A stretch of 64,000 nt of DNA from Streptomyces bambusae (GTDB taxonomy: Bacteria; Actinomycetota; Actinomycetes; Streptomycetales; Streptomycetaceae), in NCBI RefSeq assembly GCF_020532645.1, contig NZ_JAJAUZ010000019.1:1-64000 (forward strand). Direction: 5' to 3'. The notes under the pieces were generated by a model. It was given only the letters and a program-made list of their open reading frames with translations. It had not been told where the DNA came from and searched no databases. The position numbers were made by a program, and so were the translations under genes. Below, piece after piece: positions 18,523-26,996 of the stretch (the stretch's first letter is position 1; every line of letters starts with the position of its first letter).

Positions 18523-19290
18523 TCAGCCGAGTTTGGCGAGGTCCACGACGTCCTTCGCGGCCGGCGGGGTCACGTCGACCGGCTCGTTGAAGCGGGAGAA
18601 GGTGATCTCGCCCGGGTCGGTGCCGCCCTTCTGGAAGGCCTTCAGGAGGTACGGCTCGCCCTCGGCGGCGACGTACACGGTGGCGGTGCCGTCGTCCGCG
18701 GGAACGGTCAGGGTGACGGCCTTGCGGCCGTCGACGGTGGTCACCGGGCCCTTCTTCGCCTTGCCGGGCTCCTCCTCGAACTCCTTGAGCAGTTCGGCGA
18801 GGTCGCAGGCGCCGGTGAACTCCTCGGCGTCCGGGCTGTCGGCCGGGGTCTTCAGCCAGCGGTCGGCGAGCATCGCCACCACGGCGTCCGTCTCCTCCTT
18901 CGGGTCGCCCTTGCCCGCGCCCCGGTAGAAGGCCTCGTCGGCCTTCACGTACGCGTTCTGCTTCGACTTGATCAGTTCGAAGCGGCCCTCGCCGGCGGTG
19001 GACATGGAGCCGCGGCACTCGTCCGCGGTGGACAGCGACAGGTCGAGGGTCATCGGCTTGCCGCCCTCGGTGATCTTGCCCTTGAGGGTGAGCGAGGTGG
19101 CCTTGCGGGTGGCGGCCAGGGACTTCTCCAGCAGCTGCGGGCCCGTCAGGTCCGCGTACGGGGCGGCCTCGGCGGCGGGTGCGGCGGCCGCCTGCCTCTT
19201 GCCCGCGTCGGATCCGGAGGTGCCGCAGGCGGTCAGGCCGAGCAGGGCGGCGGAGGCGAGGGCGGTGGCGGCGAACGCGGTGGTGCGCAT
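18523..19290 (-). CDS. Lipoprotein, tandem paralogue 2
   Basis: 255 residues with a lipobox (LLGLTAC, Cys near residue 22). It shares with the 17616-18419 protein the opening YADLTGPQLLEKSLAATRKATSLTLKGKI, the block VAMLADRWLK, the strand pair VDGRKAVTLTVPADDGTATVYVA and the C-terminal VDVTPPAAKDVVD. The overall plan is the same, with slightly different charge. ATG 19290 was chosen because it opens the signal peptide (MRTTAFAATALASAALL); an upstream in-frame ATG at 19368 would add an unlikely Cys-rich leader. It starts 177 bases from the divergent HTH-methylase gene, with an operator-like inverted repeat between. It is separated from paralogue 1 by about 100 bases, so co-transcription is likely. 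Confidence 0.8.
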   Translation of the reverse strand: MRTTAFAATALASAALLGLTACGTSGSDAGKRQAAAAPAAEAAPYADLTGPQLLEKSLAATRKATSLTLKGKITEGGKPMTLDLSLSTADECRGSMSTAGEGRFELIKSKQNAYVKADEAFYRGAGKGDPKEETDAVVAMLADRWLKTPADSPDAEEFTGACDLAELLKEFEEEPGKAKKGPVTTVDGRKAVTLTVPADDGTATVYVAAEGEPYLLKAFQKGGTDPGEITFSRFNEPVDVTPPAAKDVVDLAKLG

Positions 19291-19343
19291 GGGGACTCCA
19301 GCGGGTGAGCGGGCTGAACGGCAGGGTTCATCAGAACAGAAGC

Positions 19344-19369
19344 TGTGAACCGAGTCAACATGGTTCACA
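19344..19369. promoter_or_regulatory. Inverted repeat in lipoprotein/methylase divergent promoter
   Basis: TGTGAACC (19344-19351) and GGTTCACA (19362-19369) form a perfect 8-bp inverted repeat with a 10-base spacer. Further half-sites of the same type occur nearby (ATTCACAG near 19381 and GTGTGAAC near 19405). The region 19291-19467 is unusually AT-rich for this genome. Confidence 0.5.
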
Positions 19370-19467
19370 TGAAGTTATGGATTCACAGCGTGAGCTGTCC
19401 CTCCCGTGTGAACGAGTACTATCGGCGGCACAACGAACGGGTGACCACTGACCAGGGGAGCCAGCCA

Positions 19468-21438
19468 GTGCCGGAGCACACCGCCGGACCGCACAGCGCC
19501 GAGGTGACCGCCGCCGAGATCGCCCGGCTCGCGGGCGTCGGCCGCGCCGCCGTCAGCAACTGGCGGCGCCGGCACGCCGACTTCCCCAAACCCGTCGGCG
19601 GTACCGAGACCAGCCCCTCCTTCGCCCTGCCCGAGATCGAGCGCTGGCTCCGTACCCAGGGCAAACTCGCCGAGGTCCCGCTCCGCGAACGCGTCTGGCA
19701 GCAGCTCACCGCCCACCCCGCCGGCGCCGTCGCCGCCCTCGTGCACGCCGGCACCGCCCTGCTCGTCGTCCGCGACCGCCCCACCGACTGGCTGGAGCTG
19801 GCCCCGCTCTCCGACGACGCCCTCGCCGGCCGGCTGCCCGCCGTCCTCGGCCAGGTGCTCACCGCCCGCTTCGGCCCCGCCCACCCGCCGGCCGCCGACG
19901 CCACCACCGCCGCCGACGCCCCGCTGCTGCGCGCCGCCGCCGAACTCGCCGCCGAACTCGGCGCCCGCCAGGCCTTCGAGTTCCTCCTCGGCCGCCACCT
20001 CGACGCCAACCCCCGCCAGTACACCCTCACCCCCGCCGGCCCCGCCGCCCTCATGGCCGCCCTCGCCGGCCCGGCCCGCACCGTCCTCGACCCGGCCTGC
20101 GGCACCGGCACCCTGCTGCGCGCCGCCGCCCCGCCCGGCCCCGCCCCCGCCCTCCACGGCCAGGACAGCAGCCCCGAACTCGCCGCCCTCACCGCCCTGC
20201 GCCTCGCCCTGCACGGCGACGCCGCCGTCCGCACCGCCTGCGGCGACAGCCTGCGCGCCGACGCCTTCCCCGCCCTCACCGCCGACGCCGTCCTCTGCCA
20301 CCCCCCGTTCAACGAACGCAACTGGGGCCACGACGAACTCGCCTACGACCCCCGCTGGGAGTACGGCCTCCCCGCCCGCACCGAATCCGAACTCGCCTGG
20401 GTACAGCACGCCCTGGCCCGGCTCCGCGACGGCGGCACCGCCGTCCTCCTCATGCCCCCGGCCGCCGCCGCCCGCCGCTCCGGCCGCCGCATCCGCGCCG
20501 ACCTGCTGCGCCGCGGCGCCCTGCGCGCCGTCATCGCCCTGCCCGCCGGAGCCGCACCCCCGTACGGCATCCCGCTGCACCTGTGGGTGCTGCGCCGGCC
20601 CGCCCCCGCCGCGCCCGCCGCCCCCGAACTCCTCCTCGTCGACACCGCCGGACTCGGCGCCGACGGCCGCGACAAGACCTCCTGGACCACCCTCCACGAG
20701 ACCGTCCTCGCCGCCTGGACCGCCTTCGACCGGACCGGCACCGCCGCCGAAGACCCCGGCACCAGCCGCGCCGTCCCCGTCATCGACCTCCTCGACGACG
20801 ACGTCGACCTCACACCCGCCCGCCACCTGCCCCCGCCCGCCGCCACCGGACTCGCCGAACTCGCCGAGGTCCGCGACCGCCTCGACCGCACCCTCGACCT
20901 CGCCGCCCGGCTCGCCCCGCCCGCCGCCGTCCCGGCCGCCCCCGGCGAGACCGACCCGGTCCGCCGCACCGCCACCACCCTCGGCGAACTCGCCCGCGCC
21001 GGCGCCCTCGTCCTCGCCACCGCCGGTTCCGCCGCCGAACCCGTGCACACCCGCGCCGGCGACGTCGTCGTCCCCCTCACCGGCGCCACCGCCATGGCCC
21101 GCGTCGTCGACGAGGCCGCCGCCGGCGAGGTCCTCGCCCGCGGCCTCCAGCTGCTGCGCCCCGACCCGGCCGCCATCGACCCCTGGTTCCTCGCCGGCTT
21201 CCTGCGCGGCACCGCCAACAACCGCCAGGCCAGCAGCTACGCCTCCACCGCCAGCCGGCTCGACGTCCGAAGGCTCCAGCTGCCCCGGCTGCCCCTGGCC
21301 GACCAGCAGCGCTACGGCGAACGGTTCCGCGCCCTCGCCGCCTTCGAGGACGCCCTCCGCCTCGCCGGCCGCCTCGGCGACCAGCTGGTCCAGGGTCTCT
21401 ACGACGGCCTGACGGACGGTACGGTCACAGCCGGATGA
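19468..21438 (+). CDS. HTH-plus-N6-adenine-methylase-like protein with variant catalytic motif
   Basis: 656 residues. An N-terminal winged/MerR-type HTH (EVTAAEIARLAGVGRAAVSNWRRRHADFPKP...GGTETSPSF) precedes a type I-like N6-methylase domain. AdoMet motif I is VLDPACGTGTLLRA near residue 210. The catalytic motif IV, normally [N/D]PP[F/Y/W], reads CHPPFNERNWG near residue 275 (codon CAC). A C-terminal region resembles a target-recognition or HsdS-like part (DVRRLQLPRLPLADQQRYGERF). GTG 19468 has GGGAG 7 bases upstream. There is no restriction or specificity gene next to it, so it looks like an orphan. It may be a regulator derived from a methylase rather than an active enzyme. Very high Ala/Pro content is normal for this genome. 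Confidence 0.85.
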   Translation: MPEHTAGPHSAEVTAAEIARLAGVGRAAVSNWRRRHADFPKPVGGTETSPSFALPEIERWLRTQGKLAEVPLRERVWQQLTAHPAGAVAALVHAGTALLVVRDRPTDWLELAPLSDDALAGRLPAVLGQVLTARFGPAHPPAADATTAADAPLLRAAAELAAELGARQAFEFLLGRHLDANPRQYTLTPAGPAALMAALAGPARTVLDPACGTGTLLRAAAPPGPAPALHGQDSSPELAALTALRLALHGDAAVRTACGDSLRADAFPALTADAVLCHPPFNERNWGHDELAYDPRWEYGLPARTESELAWVQHALARLRDGGTAVLLMPPAAAARRSGRRIRADLLRRGALRAVIALPAGAAPPYGIPLHLWVLRRPAPAAPAAPELLLVDTAGLGADGRDKTSWTTLHETVLAAWTAFDRTGTAAEDPGTSRAVPVIDLLDDDVDLTPARHLPPPAATGLAELAEVRDRLDRTLDLAARLAPPAAVPAAPGETDPVRRTATTLGELARAGALVLATAGSAAEPVHTRAGDVVVPLTGATAMARVVDEAAAGEVLARGLQLLRPDPAAIDPWFLAGFLRGTANNRQASSYASTASRLDVRRLQLPRLPLADQQRYGERFRALAAFEDALRLAGRLGDQLVQGLYDGLTDGTVTAG

Positions 21439-21553
21439 CCGACCCGGCAACGGTTGTGCACAACCCTGAACCCGTGTCGGCATCGGTGTATACGCTCAGA
21501 CCCTCGCGTTCACCCCGCAGTCCCCGGACTCGACGCACCCGACAGGAGCAGCA

Positions 21554-22162
21554 ATGCACGGGCCAGGCCATGCACCCCCGCAGCAGGGGCGCCCCGCCGA
21601 CGGCACACTGGCCGCACTCCGCGCCCTGTTCGCCGCACTGACCCTGCTGAGCTGCGGATTCCTCGGCTGGGTCGCGTTCCTGCGGCTCGCGGTCCTCACC
21701 AAGCGCCCCGGCCACTGGGCGCTCCTCGTGCTGGCGGTCGTCAGCAACATCGGCCTGCTCGTCTTCGCCGGCGCGGTCACACCCACCGACGAGAACGTCG
21801 AGATGAGCGACAGCGCGGCGCTCTCCATCCTGGGCTGGCTGCTCGTCAACGTCGTCGGCGTCCTCTGCTACTACATCTACGCCGAACTCCGGCACTTCGA
21901 AGGCGTCCCGCCCCGCGCCGCCGTACCGCCCGCCGGACTCCCGCAGCCCGGCATGCCCCCCGCCGGATACGGATACCCGCCCGCCGGCCCGCAGACCACC
22001 GGCCACCCGCCGCTGCCGCAGCAGCAGCCCCCGCACCACACCCCCGTCCCGCCGCAGCCGCCCGCCCCGCAGCAGCCCGCCCCGCCGCAGCGCATCGGCC
22101 AGGTCCGCGCCGAACTCGACGAGCTCAGCGAGCTGCTGCGCCGCGAGGAGCGCGACCGGTGA
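21554..22162 (+). CDS. Small membrane protein with Pro-rich tail, coupled to kinase
   Basis: 202 residues. Three hydrophobic segments lie near residues 20-46 (LRALFAALTLLSCGFLGWVAFL), 53-73 (HWALLVLAVVSNIGLLVFAG) and 87-108 (ALSILGWLLVNVVGVLCYYIY). A long Pro/Gln-rich cytoplasmic-type tail follows (QQQPPHHTPVPPQPPAPQQPAPPQR), ending in a charged helix (RAELDELSELLRREERDR). No family was recognised. The stop overlaps the kinase GTG (GTGA at 22159-22162), so it is made together with the kinase and may be its membrane partner or substrate. ATG 21554 is preceded by AGGAGCAGCA. Confidence 0.75.
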   Translation: MHGPGHAPPQQGRPADGTLAALRALFAALTLLSCGFLGWVAFLRLAVLTKRPGHWALLVLAVVSNIGLLVFAGAVTPTDENVEMSDSAALSILGWLLVNVVGVLCYYIYAELRHFEGVPPRAAVPPAGLPQPGMPPAGYGYPPAGPQTTGHPPLPQQQPPHHTPVPPQPPAPQQPAPPQRIGQVRAELDELSELLRREERDR

Positions 22163-23697
22163 GCGGACGCGTCATCGCGGACCGCTACCAGCTCGCCACC
22201 CTCCTCGGCCAGGGCGGCATGGGCCAGGTCTGGACGGCGTACGACCAGCGCCTCGACCGCCGGGTCGCCGTCAAACTGCTGCGCCCCGACAAGGTCACCG
22301 GGGGCGGTGACACCGCCTCCGCCGAGATGCGCCGCCGGTTCGTCCGCGAGTGCCGCGTCACCGCCCAGGTCGACCACCCCGGCCTGGTCACCGTCCACGA
22401 CGCCGGCAGCGACGAGGCCGACCTCTACCTCGTCATGCAGTACGTCGAAGGCTCCGACCTCGCCGACCACATCGCCGAGCACGACCCCTACCCGTGGCCC
22501 TGGGCGGTCTCCGTCGCCGCCCAGCTGTGCGGGGTGCTCGCCGCCGTGCACGCCGTGCCGATCGTCCACCGCGACCTCAAGCCGCGCAACGTCATGGTCC
22601 GCCCCGACGGCTCCGTCGTCGTCCTCGACCTCGGCGTCGCCTCCGTCATGGACACCGACACCACCCGCCTCACCCACACCGGCTCGCCCATCGGCAGCCC
22701 CGCCTACATGGCGCCCGAGCAGGCCATGGGCGGCGCCGTCGGCCCGTACACCGACCTCTACGCCCTCGGCGTCCTCCTGCACGAACTCCTCAGCGGCAGC
22801 GTGCCCTTCGCCGGCTCCACGGCCCTCGGCGTCCTCCACCGCCACCTGTACGAACCCCCGCTGCCGGTCCGCCAGCTGCGCCCCGAGGTGCCGCACCAGC
22901 TGGAGGCCCTGGTGCTCCGGCTGCTCTCCAAGGACCCCCAGCACCGGCCGGGCTCAGCCCAGGAGGTCTACGAGGCCCTGGTCCCGCTGCTGCCCGGGCA
23001 GGCCGCCGCCGGTCCCGGCAGCCGCCCCCTCGACCCCACCCGGCCCTTCGTCCGGCCGCACGCCCCCTGGCCCGACCGCACCGCGGCCGCCGGGATTCCG
23101 CCGCTCCCCGGCACCCCGCCAACGGTCCCCGGCCGCACCGACGTCGCCGCCGCCGTCGACCAGGTCAAGCAGCTCCTCGACGAGGGGCGGCTCACCCAGG
23201 CCGTGGACATCCTCGGCGGGATCCTGCCGGCCGCCGCCGCCCAGCACGGCGAGAAGTCCCCGGTGGTCCGCTCCCTGCGCAAGCAGTACGCGGCCACCCT
23301 CATGGACGACGGCCAGTACCGGCGCGCCCTGCCGGAGCTGCGGCGCCTGGCCGACGAGCACGCCGCCGCGTCCGGGCCCGGCGACCCGCAGTCCCTCCGG
23401 TTCCGGTACGAGGCCGCCCAGTGCCTGGAGCAGCTCGGGGAGCCTGCCGCGGCGCTTGCCGAATACCGGGCCCTGCTGCCGTACTTCGAGAACCAGTACG
23501 CCAACGACGACCGCGAGCTTCCGCTGGAGGTGCGCCGCCGGATCGGCCAGCTGCTTCTGGCGCTCGGCGACCGCCCCGCCGCCCACGAGACGCTGGCCCG
23601 CCTCCTCTTCGACGCCGAGCGCCACCACGGCCCCCACCACCCCTTCCCCGGCGAGATCCGCCGCACCCTCCACTGGCTGGGCCAGGTCCCCGGCTGA
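22159..23697 (+). CDS. Serine/threonine protein kinase with C-terminal TPR-like region
   Basis: 512 residues. The Hanks-type catalytic domain spans residues 10-275. The glycine loop is GQGGMGQV (17-24), the ATP-binding Lys is in VAVKLL (39), and the catalytic loop is HRDLKPRN. The metal-binding Asp lies in VVLDLGVAS (DLG replaces the common DFG), and the activation segment runs to GSPAYMAPEQ. The C-terminal 170 residues (RTDVAAAVDQVKQLLDEGRLTQAVDILGGIL onward) are alpha-helical repeats of TPR type. No membrane helix is visible, so it is cytoplasmic. It is tethered, if at all, through the small membrane protein encoded by the overlapping upstream gene. All key catalytic residues are intact. 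Substrates are unknown. Confidence 0.93.
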   Translation: MSGRVIADRYQLATLLGQGGMGQVWTAYDQRLDRRVAVKLLRPDKVTGGGDTASAEMRRRFVRECRVTAQVDHPGLVTVHDAGSDEADLYLVMQYVEGSDLADHIAEHDPYPWPWAVSVAAQLCGVLAAVHAVPIVHRDLKPRNVMVRPDGSVVVLDLGVASVMDTDTTRLTHTGSPIGSPAYMAPEQAMGGAVGPYTDLYALGVLLHELLSGSVPFAGSTALGVLHRHLYEPPLPVRQLRPEVPHQLEALVLRLLSKDPQHRPGSAQEVYEALVPLLPGQAAAGPGSRPLDPTRPFVRPHAPWPDRTAAAGIPPLPGTPPTVPGRTDVAAAVDQVKQLLDEGRLTQAVDILGGILPAAAAQHGEKSPVVRSLRKQYAATLMDDGQYRRALPELRRLADEHAAASGPGDPQSLRFRYEAAQCLEQLGEPAAALAEYRALLPYFENQYANDDRELPLEVRRRIGQLLLALGDRPAAHETLARLLFDAERHHGPHHPFPGEIRRTLHWLGQVPG

Positions 23698-23972
23698 CCC
23701 CGGGGCTCAATCGCCGGACGGGCTGGATGCCGTGGGCCGTTCCAGCCCTCCGGTCCGTGCCGGGCGAGGAGGAATTCCATCCCCTCCGGCGTTTGAGGAG
23801 CGGGGTCCGGGACGGAGCCCCGACCGGCAGGCGGGCGGCCGATCGGGCGGCGCACCCTGATGCGCGCAGGAATCGTTGGTCGAAGCGGTGGCCCGGGCCA
23901 CACCGACTGCTTAACATCGATCACCGCAAGGCCTTGTGCACCAAAGCACAATCCTTCTGCCGGGAGGCTCCT
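23698..23972. repeat. Dispersed intergenic repeat, copy 2, in a 275-bp gap
   Basis: From about 23700 to 23830 the blocks CAATCGCCGGACGGGCTGGA, TCCCCTCCGGCGTTTGAGGA and GCGGGGTCCGGGACGGAGCC are members of the dispersed repeat seen also at 1, 50955 and 56745. The two halves are inverted relative to each other. The remaining 140 bases hold a less GC-rich stretch (GCTTAACATCGATCACCGC), probably the promoter of the SurA-like gene. Confidence 0.6.
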
Positions 23973-24596
23973 TTGCACCGTCGCACAGCGCTCTCCGTCT
24001 CCGCCGCCCTGCTCGCGGCGGCCCCCCTGCTCGCCGCGTGCTCGGGCGACGCCCGCCCCGGCACGGCCGCCGTCGTCGGCGGCGAACGCATCACCATCTC
24101 CGCCCTGCAGGCCGAGATGCGGGACGTGCGCGACGCGCAGAACAGGTCGCCCGACGCCGCCCAGCTGATCGCCGACACCTCGGGCCTGGAGAAGTACAAG
24201 CTCAACTCCATGATCCAGAGCCGGGTGCTGGACCGGACCGCCGAGAACGCCGGGATCACCATCACCACCAAGGACCTGGAGGACGCCCGCAAGGAGCGGA
24301 TCCAGCAGTCCGGCGGCACGGCCCAGTTCGAGGCCCTCGCCCTCCAGAAGGGCGGGCTCGCCCCCGGCCAGATCGACCGGGCCATCCGCGACCAGCTGAT
24401 CCTCGCCAAGCTGACCCAGAAGTACGGCGAGGGCAAGATCGCCGGCCCGGCCGCGGCCGCCGCCAAGGAACTCGGCGTCAAGGTCAACCCGCGCTACGGC
24501 GCCTGGGACCCCGCCCAGCTCACCGTCGGCGCGGCCACCACCTCGTGGATCCGCCAGGTCACCAAGCCCGTGGCGGAGGCCCCTGCGGCGGGCTGA
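23973..24596 (+). CDS. SurA N-terminal-like lipoprotein (periplasmic-face chaperone)
   Basis: About 207 residues. The TTG at 23973 follows GGGAGG by about 5 bases and opens a lipoprotein signal (ALLAAAPLLAACSG, Cys near residue 23). The mature region has the SurA/PrsA N-terminal helical fold: VVGGERITISALQAEMRDVRD, then LNSMIQSRVLDRTAENAGITITTKDLEDARKERIQ and IRDQLILAKLTQKYGEGK. The parvulin isomerase domain is absent, and the C-terminus (NPRYGAWDPAQLTVG) is typical of Streptomyces SurA_N lipoproteins. A role in folding of exported proteins is inferred. It lies 44 bases upstream of mazG, the usual order in this genus. Confidence 0.88.
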   Translation: MHRRTALSVSAALLAAAPLLAACSGDARPGTAAVVGGERITISALQAEMRDVRDAQNRSPDAAQLIADTSGLEKYKLNSMIQSRVLDRTAENAGITITTKDLEDARKERIQQSGGTAQFEALALQKGGLAPGQIDRAIRDQLILAKLTQKYGEGKIAGPAAAAAKELGVKVNPRYGAWDPAQLTVGAATTSWIRQVTKPVAEAPAAG

Positions 24597-24640
24597 CCCC
24601 GCGGCGCCGGCGGGCACCGGCACGGAGGTAGGTTCACAGA

Positions 24641-25633
24641 GTGACTGCTTCCGTGCCTTCCGACCCGACCTCCGGCCCCGCCACCGGCCGCATCGTCCTG
24701 CTGACCGCGAGCCACCGGGTCGCCCCCGGCCTGCTGTCCTGGCCGGCCTGGCAGACCCTGCGCAGCGCCGACCTGGTGCTGTGCGCCGACCCAGGCCACC
24801 CGCAGCTGCCGTACCTGCGGGAGGCCGGGGTCGTCGTCGAGCAGGCGAGCCCGGACGCGCAGGAGCTGGTGGAGGCCTGCGCCGGCGGCCGCACCGTCGT
24901 GGTCGTCCCCGACGGCGAGGGCGACCGGCGGCTCACCGACGGCCTGGCCCGGATGGCCGGCTCGGGCCGCCACAGCATGCCGGACCTGGAACTGCTGCCC
25001 GGCTCGTACGACCTGCCCGGCGCCCGGCTCCTCGACCTGGTGCAGGTCATGGACCGGATCCGGCGCGAGTGCCCGTGGTCCTCGCAGCAGACCCACGAGG
25101 GCCTGGCGAAGTACGGCATCGAGGAGGCGTACGAACTCGTCGAGGCCATCGAGGACGGCGACCGCGACGAGCTGCGCGAGGAACTCGGCGACGTGCTGCT
25201 CCAGGTCGTCTTCCACGCCCGCATCGCCGAGGAGGACGCCGACGAGCCGTTCTCGGTCGACGACGTGGCCGGGACCATCGTGGCGAAGCTGATCCACCGG
25301 CACCCGCACGTGTTCGGCGACGCGACCGCCACCACGCCGGAGGAGGTCAAGGCCCACTGGATGCGCACCAAGGCCGTGGAGAAGCAGCGCGCCTCGGTGA
25401 CCGACGGCATCCCGCTGGGCCAGCCGGGCCTGGCGCTCGCGGCGAAGCTCGCGGGCCGGGTGCGCAGCGGCAAGGTGGCGGTGGACCTGCCGGCCGGCGA
25501 GGGCATCGGGTACGAGCTGCTGGCCCTGGCGGCGCGCGCGGAGGCGGAGGGGACCGACCCGGAGACGGCCCTGCGGGCGGCGGCCCGGGCCTACCGGGAC
25601 GCGATCCGCGCTGCCGAGGGCCTGGCGGACTGA
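24641..25633 (+). CDS. mazG: Nucleoside triphosphate pyrophosphohydrolase MazG
   Basis: 330 residues. The MazG domain begins near residue 128 (ARLLDLVQVMDRIRRECPWSSQQTHEGLAKYGIEEAYELVEAI). The metal-binding acidic motifs are EEAYELVEAIEDGD and DELREELGDVLLQVVFHARIAEE. A 120-residue N-terminal extension (GRIVLLTASHRVAPGLLSWPAWQTL...DLVLCADPG) resembles the tetrapyrrole-methylase-type domain often fused to MazG in actinobacteria, here shortened. The enzyme hydrolyses non-canonical NTPs to NMP and pyrophosphate. The GTG at 24641 is preceded by GGAGGTAG. It is the last gene of the kinase/SurA group; a flavohaemoglobin-like gene converges on it. Confidence 0.93.
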   Translation: MTASVPSDPTSGPATGRIVLLTASHRVAPGLLSWPAWQTLRSADLVLCADPGHPQLPYLREAGVVVEQASPDAQELVEACAGGRTVVVVPDGEGDRRLTDGLARMAGSGRHSMPDLELLPGSYDLPGARLLDLVQVMDRIRRECPWSSQQTHEGLAKYGIEEAYELVEAIEDGDRDELREELGDVLLQVVFHARIAEEDADEPFSVDDVAGTIVAKLIHRHPHVFGDATATTPEEVKAHWMRTKAVEKQRASVTDGIPLGQPGLALAAKLAGRVRSGKVAVDLPAGEGIGYELLALAARAEAEGTDPETALRAAARAYRDAIRAAEGLAD

Positions 25634-25681
25634 GCGCGGGCGGGCGGGCATGCGCGGCCGGGGCGCGGGCCCCTCGGCGGG

Positions 25682-26902
25682 TCAGACGCCGGAGCGGGGC
25701 GTGCGCGGCGCGCGGGCCGACGGGTTGTGCCAGTGCGGGGACGGCCGCTCCAGGAACCACTCACCGAACCCCAGCGGCCGGGAGCGCCCGGAGCCGACCG
25801 CGGGCAGGACGTCGTGGAAGACCCGGTCCGGGTCCGCGCCCAGCTCGTCGAGGAGGGCGGCGGTCTCCTCGACGAACGCCGGCGGTCCGCTGAGGTAGAC
25901 GTCCTGGTCGGGCCAGCGGCCCCGGTTGCCCAGCGCGGTCAGCAGCCGGCCGGTGGCCTGGCTGCGGTGCTGCCCGGGCGCCGGCGTCAGATAGCTGACG
26001 GCCAGCCACGGGTGCCGCTCCTGCCAGGCGTCGATCAGCGGCCGGTCGTAGAGGTGGGCGGCGTCCCGGGCCGCGAGGAACAGCCGTACGTCGTGCCCGG
26101 GCGGGCGGCGGACCAGCTCCTCCAGCATGGCCCGGACCGGCGACCAGCCGGTGCCCGCCGCCACGAAGGTCATCGGCCGGCCGTCCCGCCGCAGCGTCAT
26201 CGCACCGCCGGCCGTGCCCAGCCGCAGCACCTCGCCGGGCAGGGTGTCGCGGACCAGCGCGGTGCTGAGCAGGCCCCGCTCGATCCGGCTGACGTGCAGG
26301 TCGAGGGTGTGGTCGGGACGGGGTGCGTTGCCGAGGGAGTAGGTGCGCCAGGTCCGCGGGACCCGCTCGCTGCTCACGCTCACGTACTGGCCGGGCAGGT
26401 GGGGCAGCGGCTGGTGCGGGCGCAGGGTCAGCACCGCGATGTCCTCGCCGTACCGGAGGTGCTGCACGACCTCCGCGTCCCACCAGGGAGGGTCCGTACT
26501 GCGGGCCGCGCCGGCCATCATGGCGTCCGCGATCAGCGCGTACGCCTCGGTCCAGGTCTTCTCCACCGCCGGCGTCCAGGCCGGGCCCGCGCATTCGGCG
26601 AGGGCGGCGAGCAGGCTGGTGCCGACGGCCGCGTAGTGCTCCGGGCCGGCCAGGAACTTGCGGTGGTCGCGCCCCAGCTCGCGCAGGTACGGGCCGACGG
26701 CCTCGTCACCGAGGTGGGCGATCACGTGGGTGAGCGCGGCGAACAGCCGGTCGCGCTGGCGCTCCATCTCCTCGAAGGACGCCGGGAACATCTCCCGGAC
26801 CCCCGGGTTGTGCCAGAAGAGGTGCGAGTAGAAGAACTTGACCGCGTGCTCGGCCCGTCTCTCCACCACCGCGAAGCTGCTTTTCAAGATCCTCACATCC
26901 AC
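25682..26902 (-). CDS. Globin-coupled FAD/NAD reductase, flavohaemoglobin-like
   Basis: About 406 residues. The globin domain (1-140) has the distal Tyr in AVKFFYSHLFWHNPGVREMFP and the proximal His in GPEHYAAVGTSLLAAL. The FAD-binding barrel has RTYSLGNAPRPDH (RxYS motif), and the NAD(P)H domain has FVAAGTGWSPVRAMLEEL and a C-terminal VYLSGPPAFVEE. The total length matches flavohaemoproteins that dioxygenate nitric oxide to nitrate. The GTG at 26902 (VDVRILKSSF) was chosen because globin homology starts there; the frame continues upstream to an ATG at 26980 without a good ribosome site. A TTGACC about 35 bases upstream fits a promoter. It is divergent from the P450, with about 94 bases shared. 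Confidence 0.88.
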   Translation of the reverse strand: MDVRILKSSFAVVERRAEHAVKFFYSHLFWHNPGVREMFPASFEEMERQRDRLFAALTHVIAHLGDEAVGPYLRELGRDHRKFLAGPEHYAAVGTSLLAALAECAGPAWTPAVEKTWTEAYALIADAMMAGAARSTDPPWWDAEVVQHLRYGEDIAVLTLRPHQPLPHLPGQYVSVSSERVPRTWRTYSLGNAPRPDHTLDLHVSRIERGLLSTALVRDTLPGEVLRLGTAGGAMTLRRDGRPMTFVAAGTGWSPVRAMLEELVRRPPGHDVRLFLAARDAAHLYDRPLIDAWQERHPWLAVSYLTPAPGQHRSQATGRLLTALGNRGRWPDQDVYLSGPPAFVEETAALLDELGADPDRVFHDVLPAVGSGRSRPLGFGEWFLERPSPHWHNPSARAPRTPRSGV

Positions 26903-26996
26903 AGAACCGAAAGTAGGAACGTCGTATCGGCTCAGGTCAAGGTCAGTCCGATCTGCGGACAGCCGTCGCGAACCCGTCATATGGGATGAGCACGGC

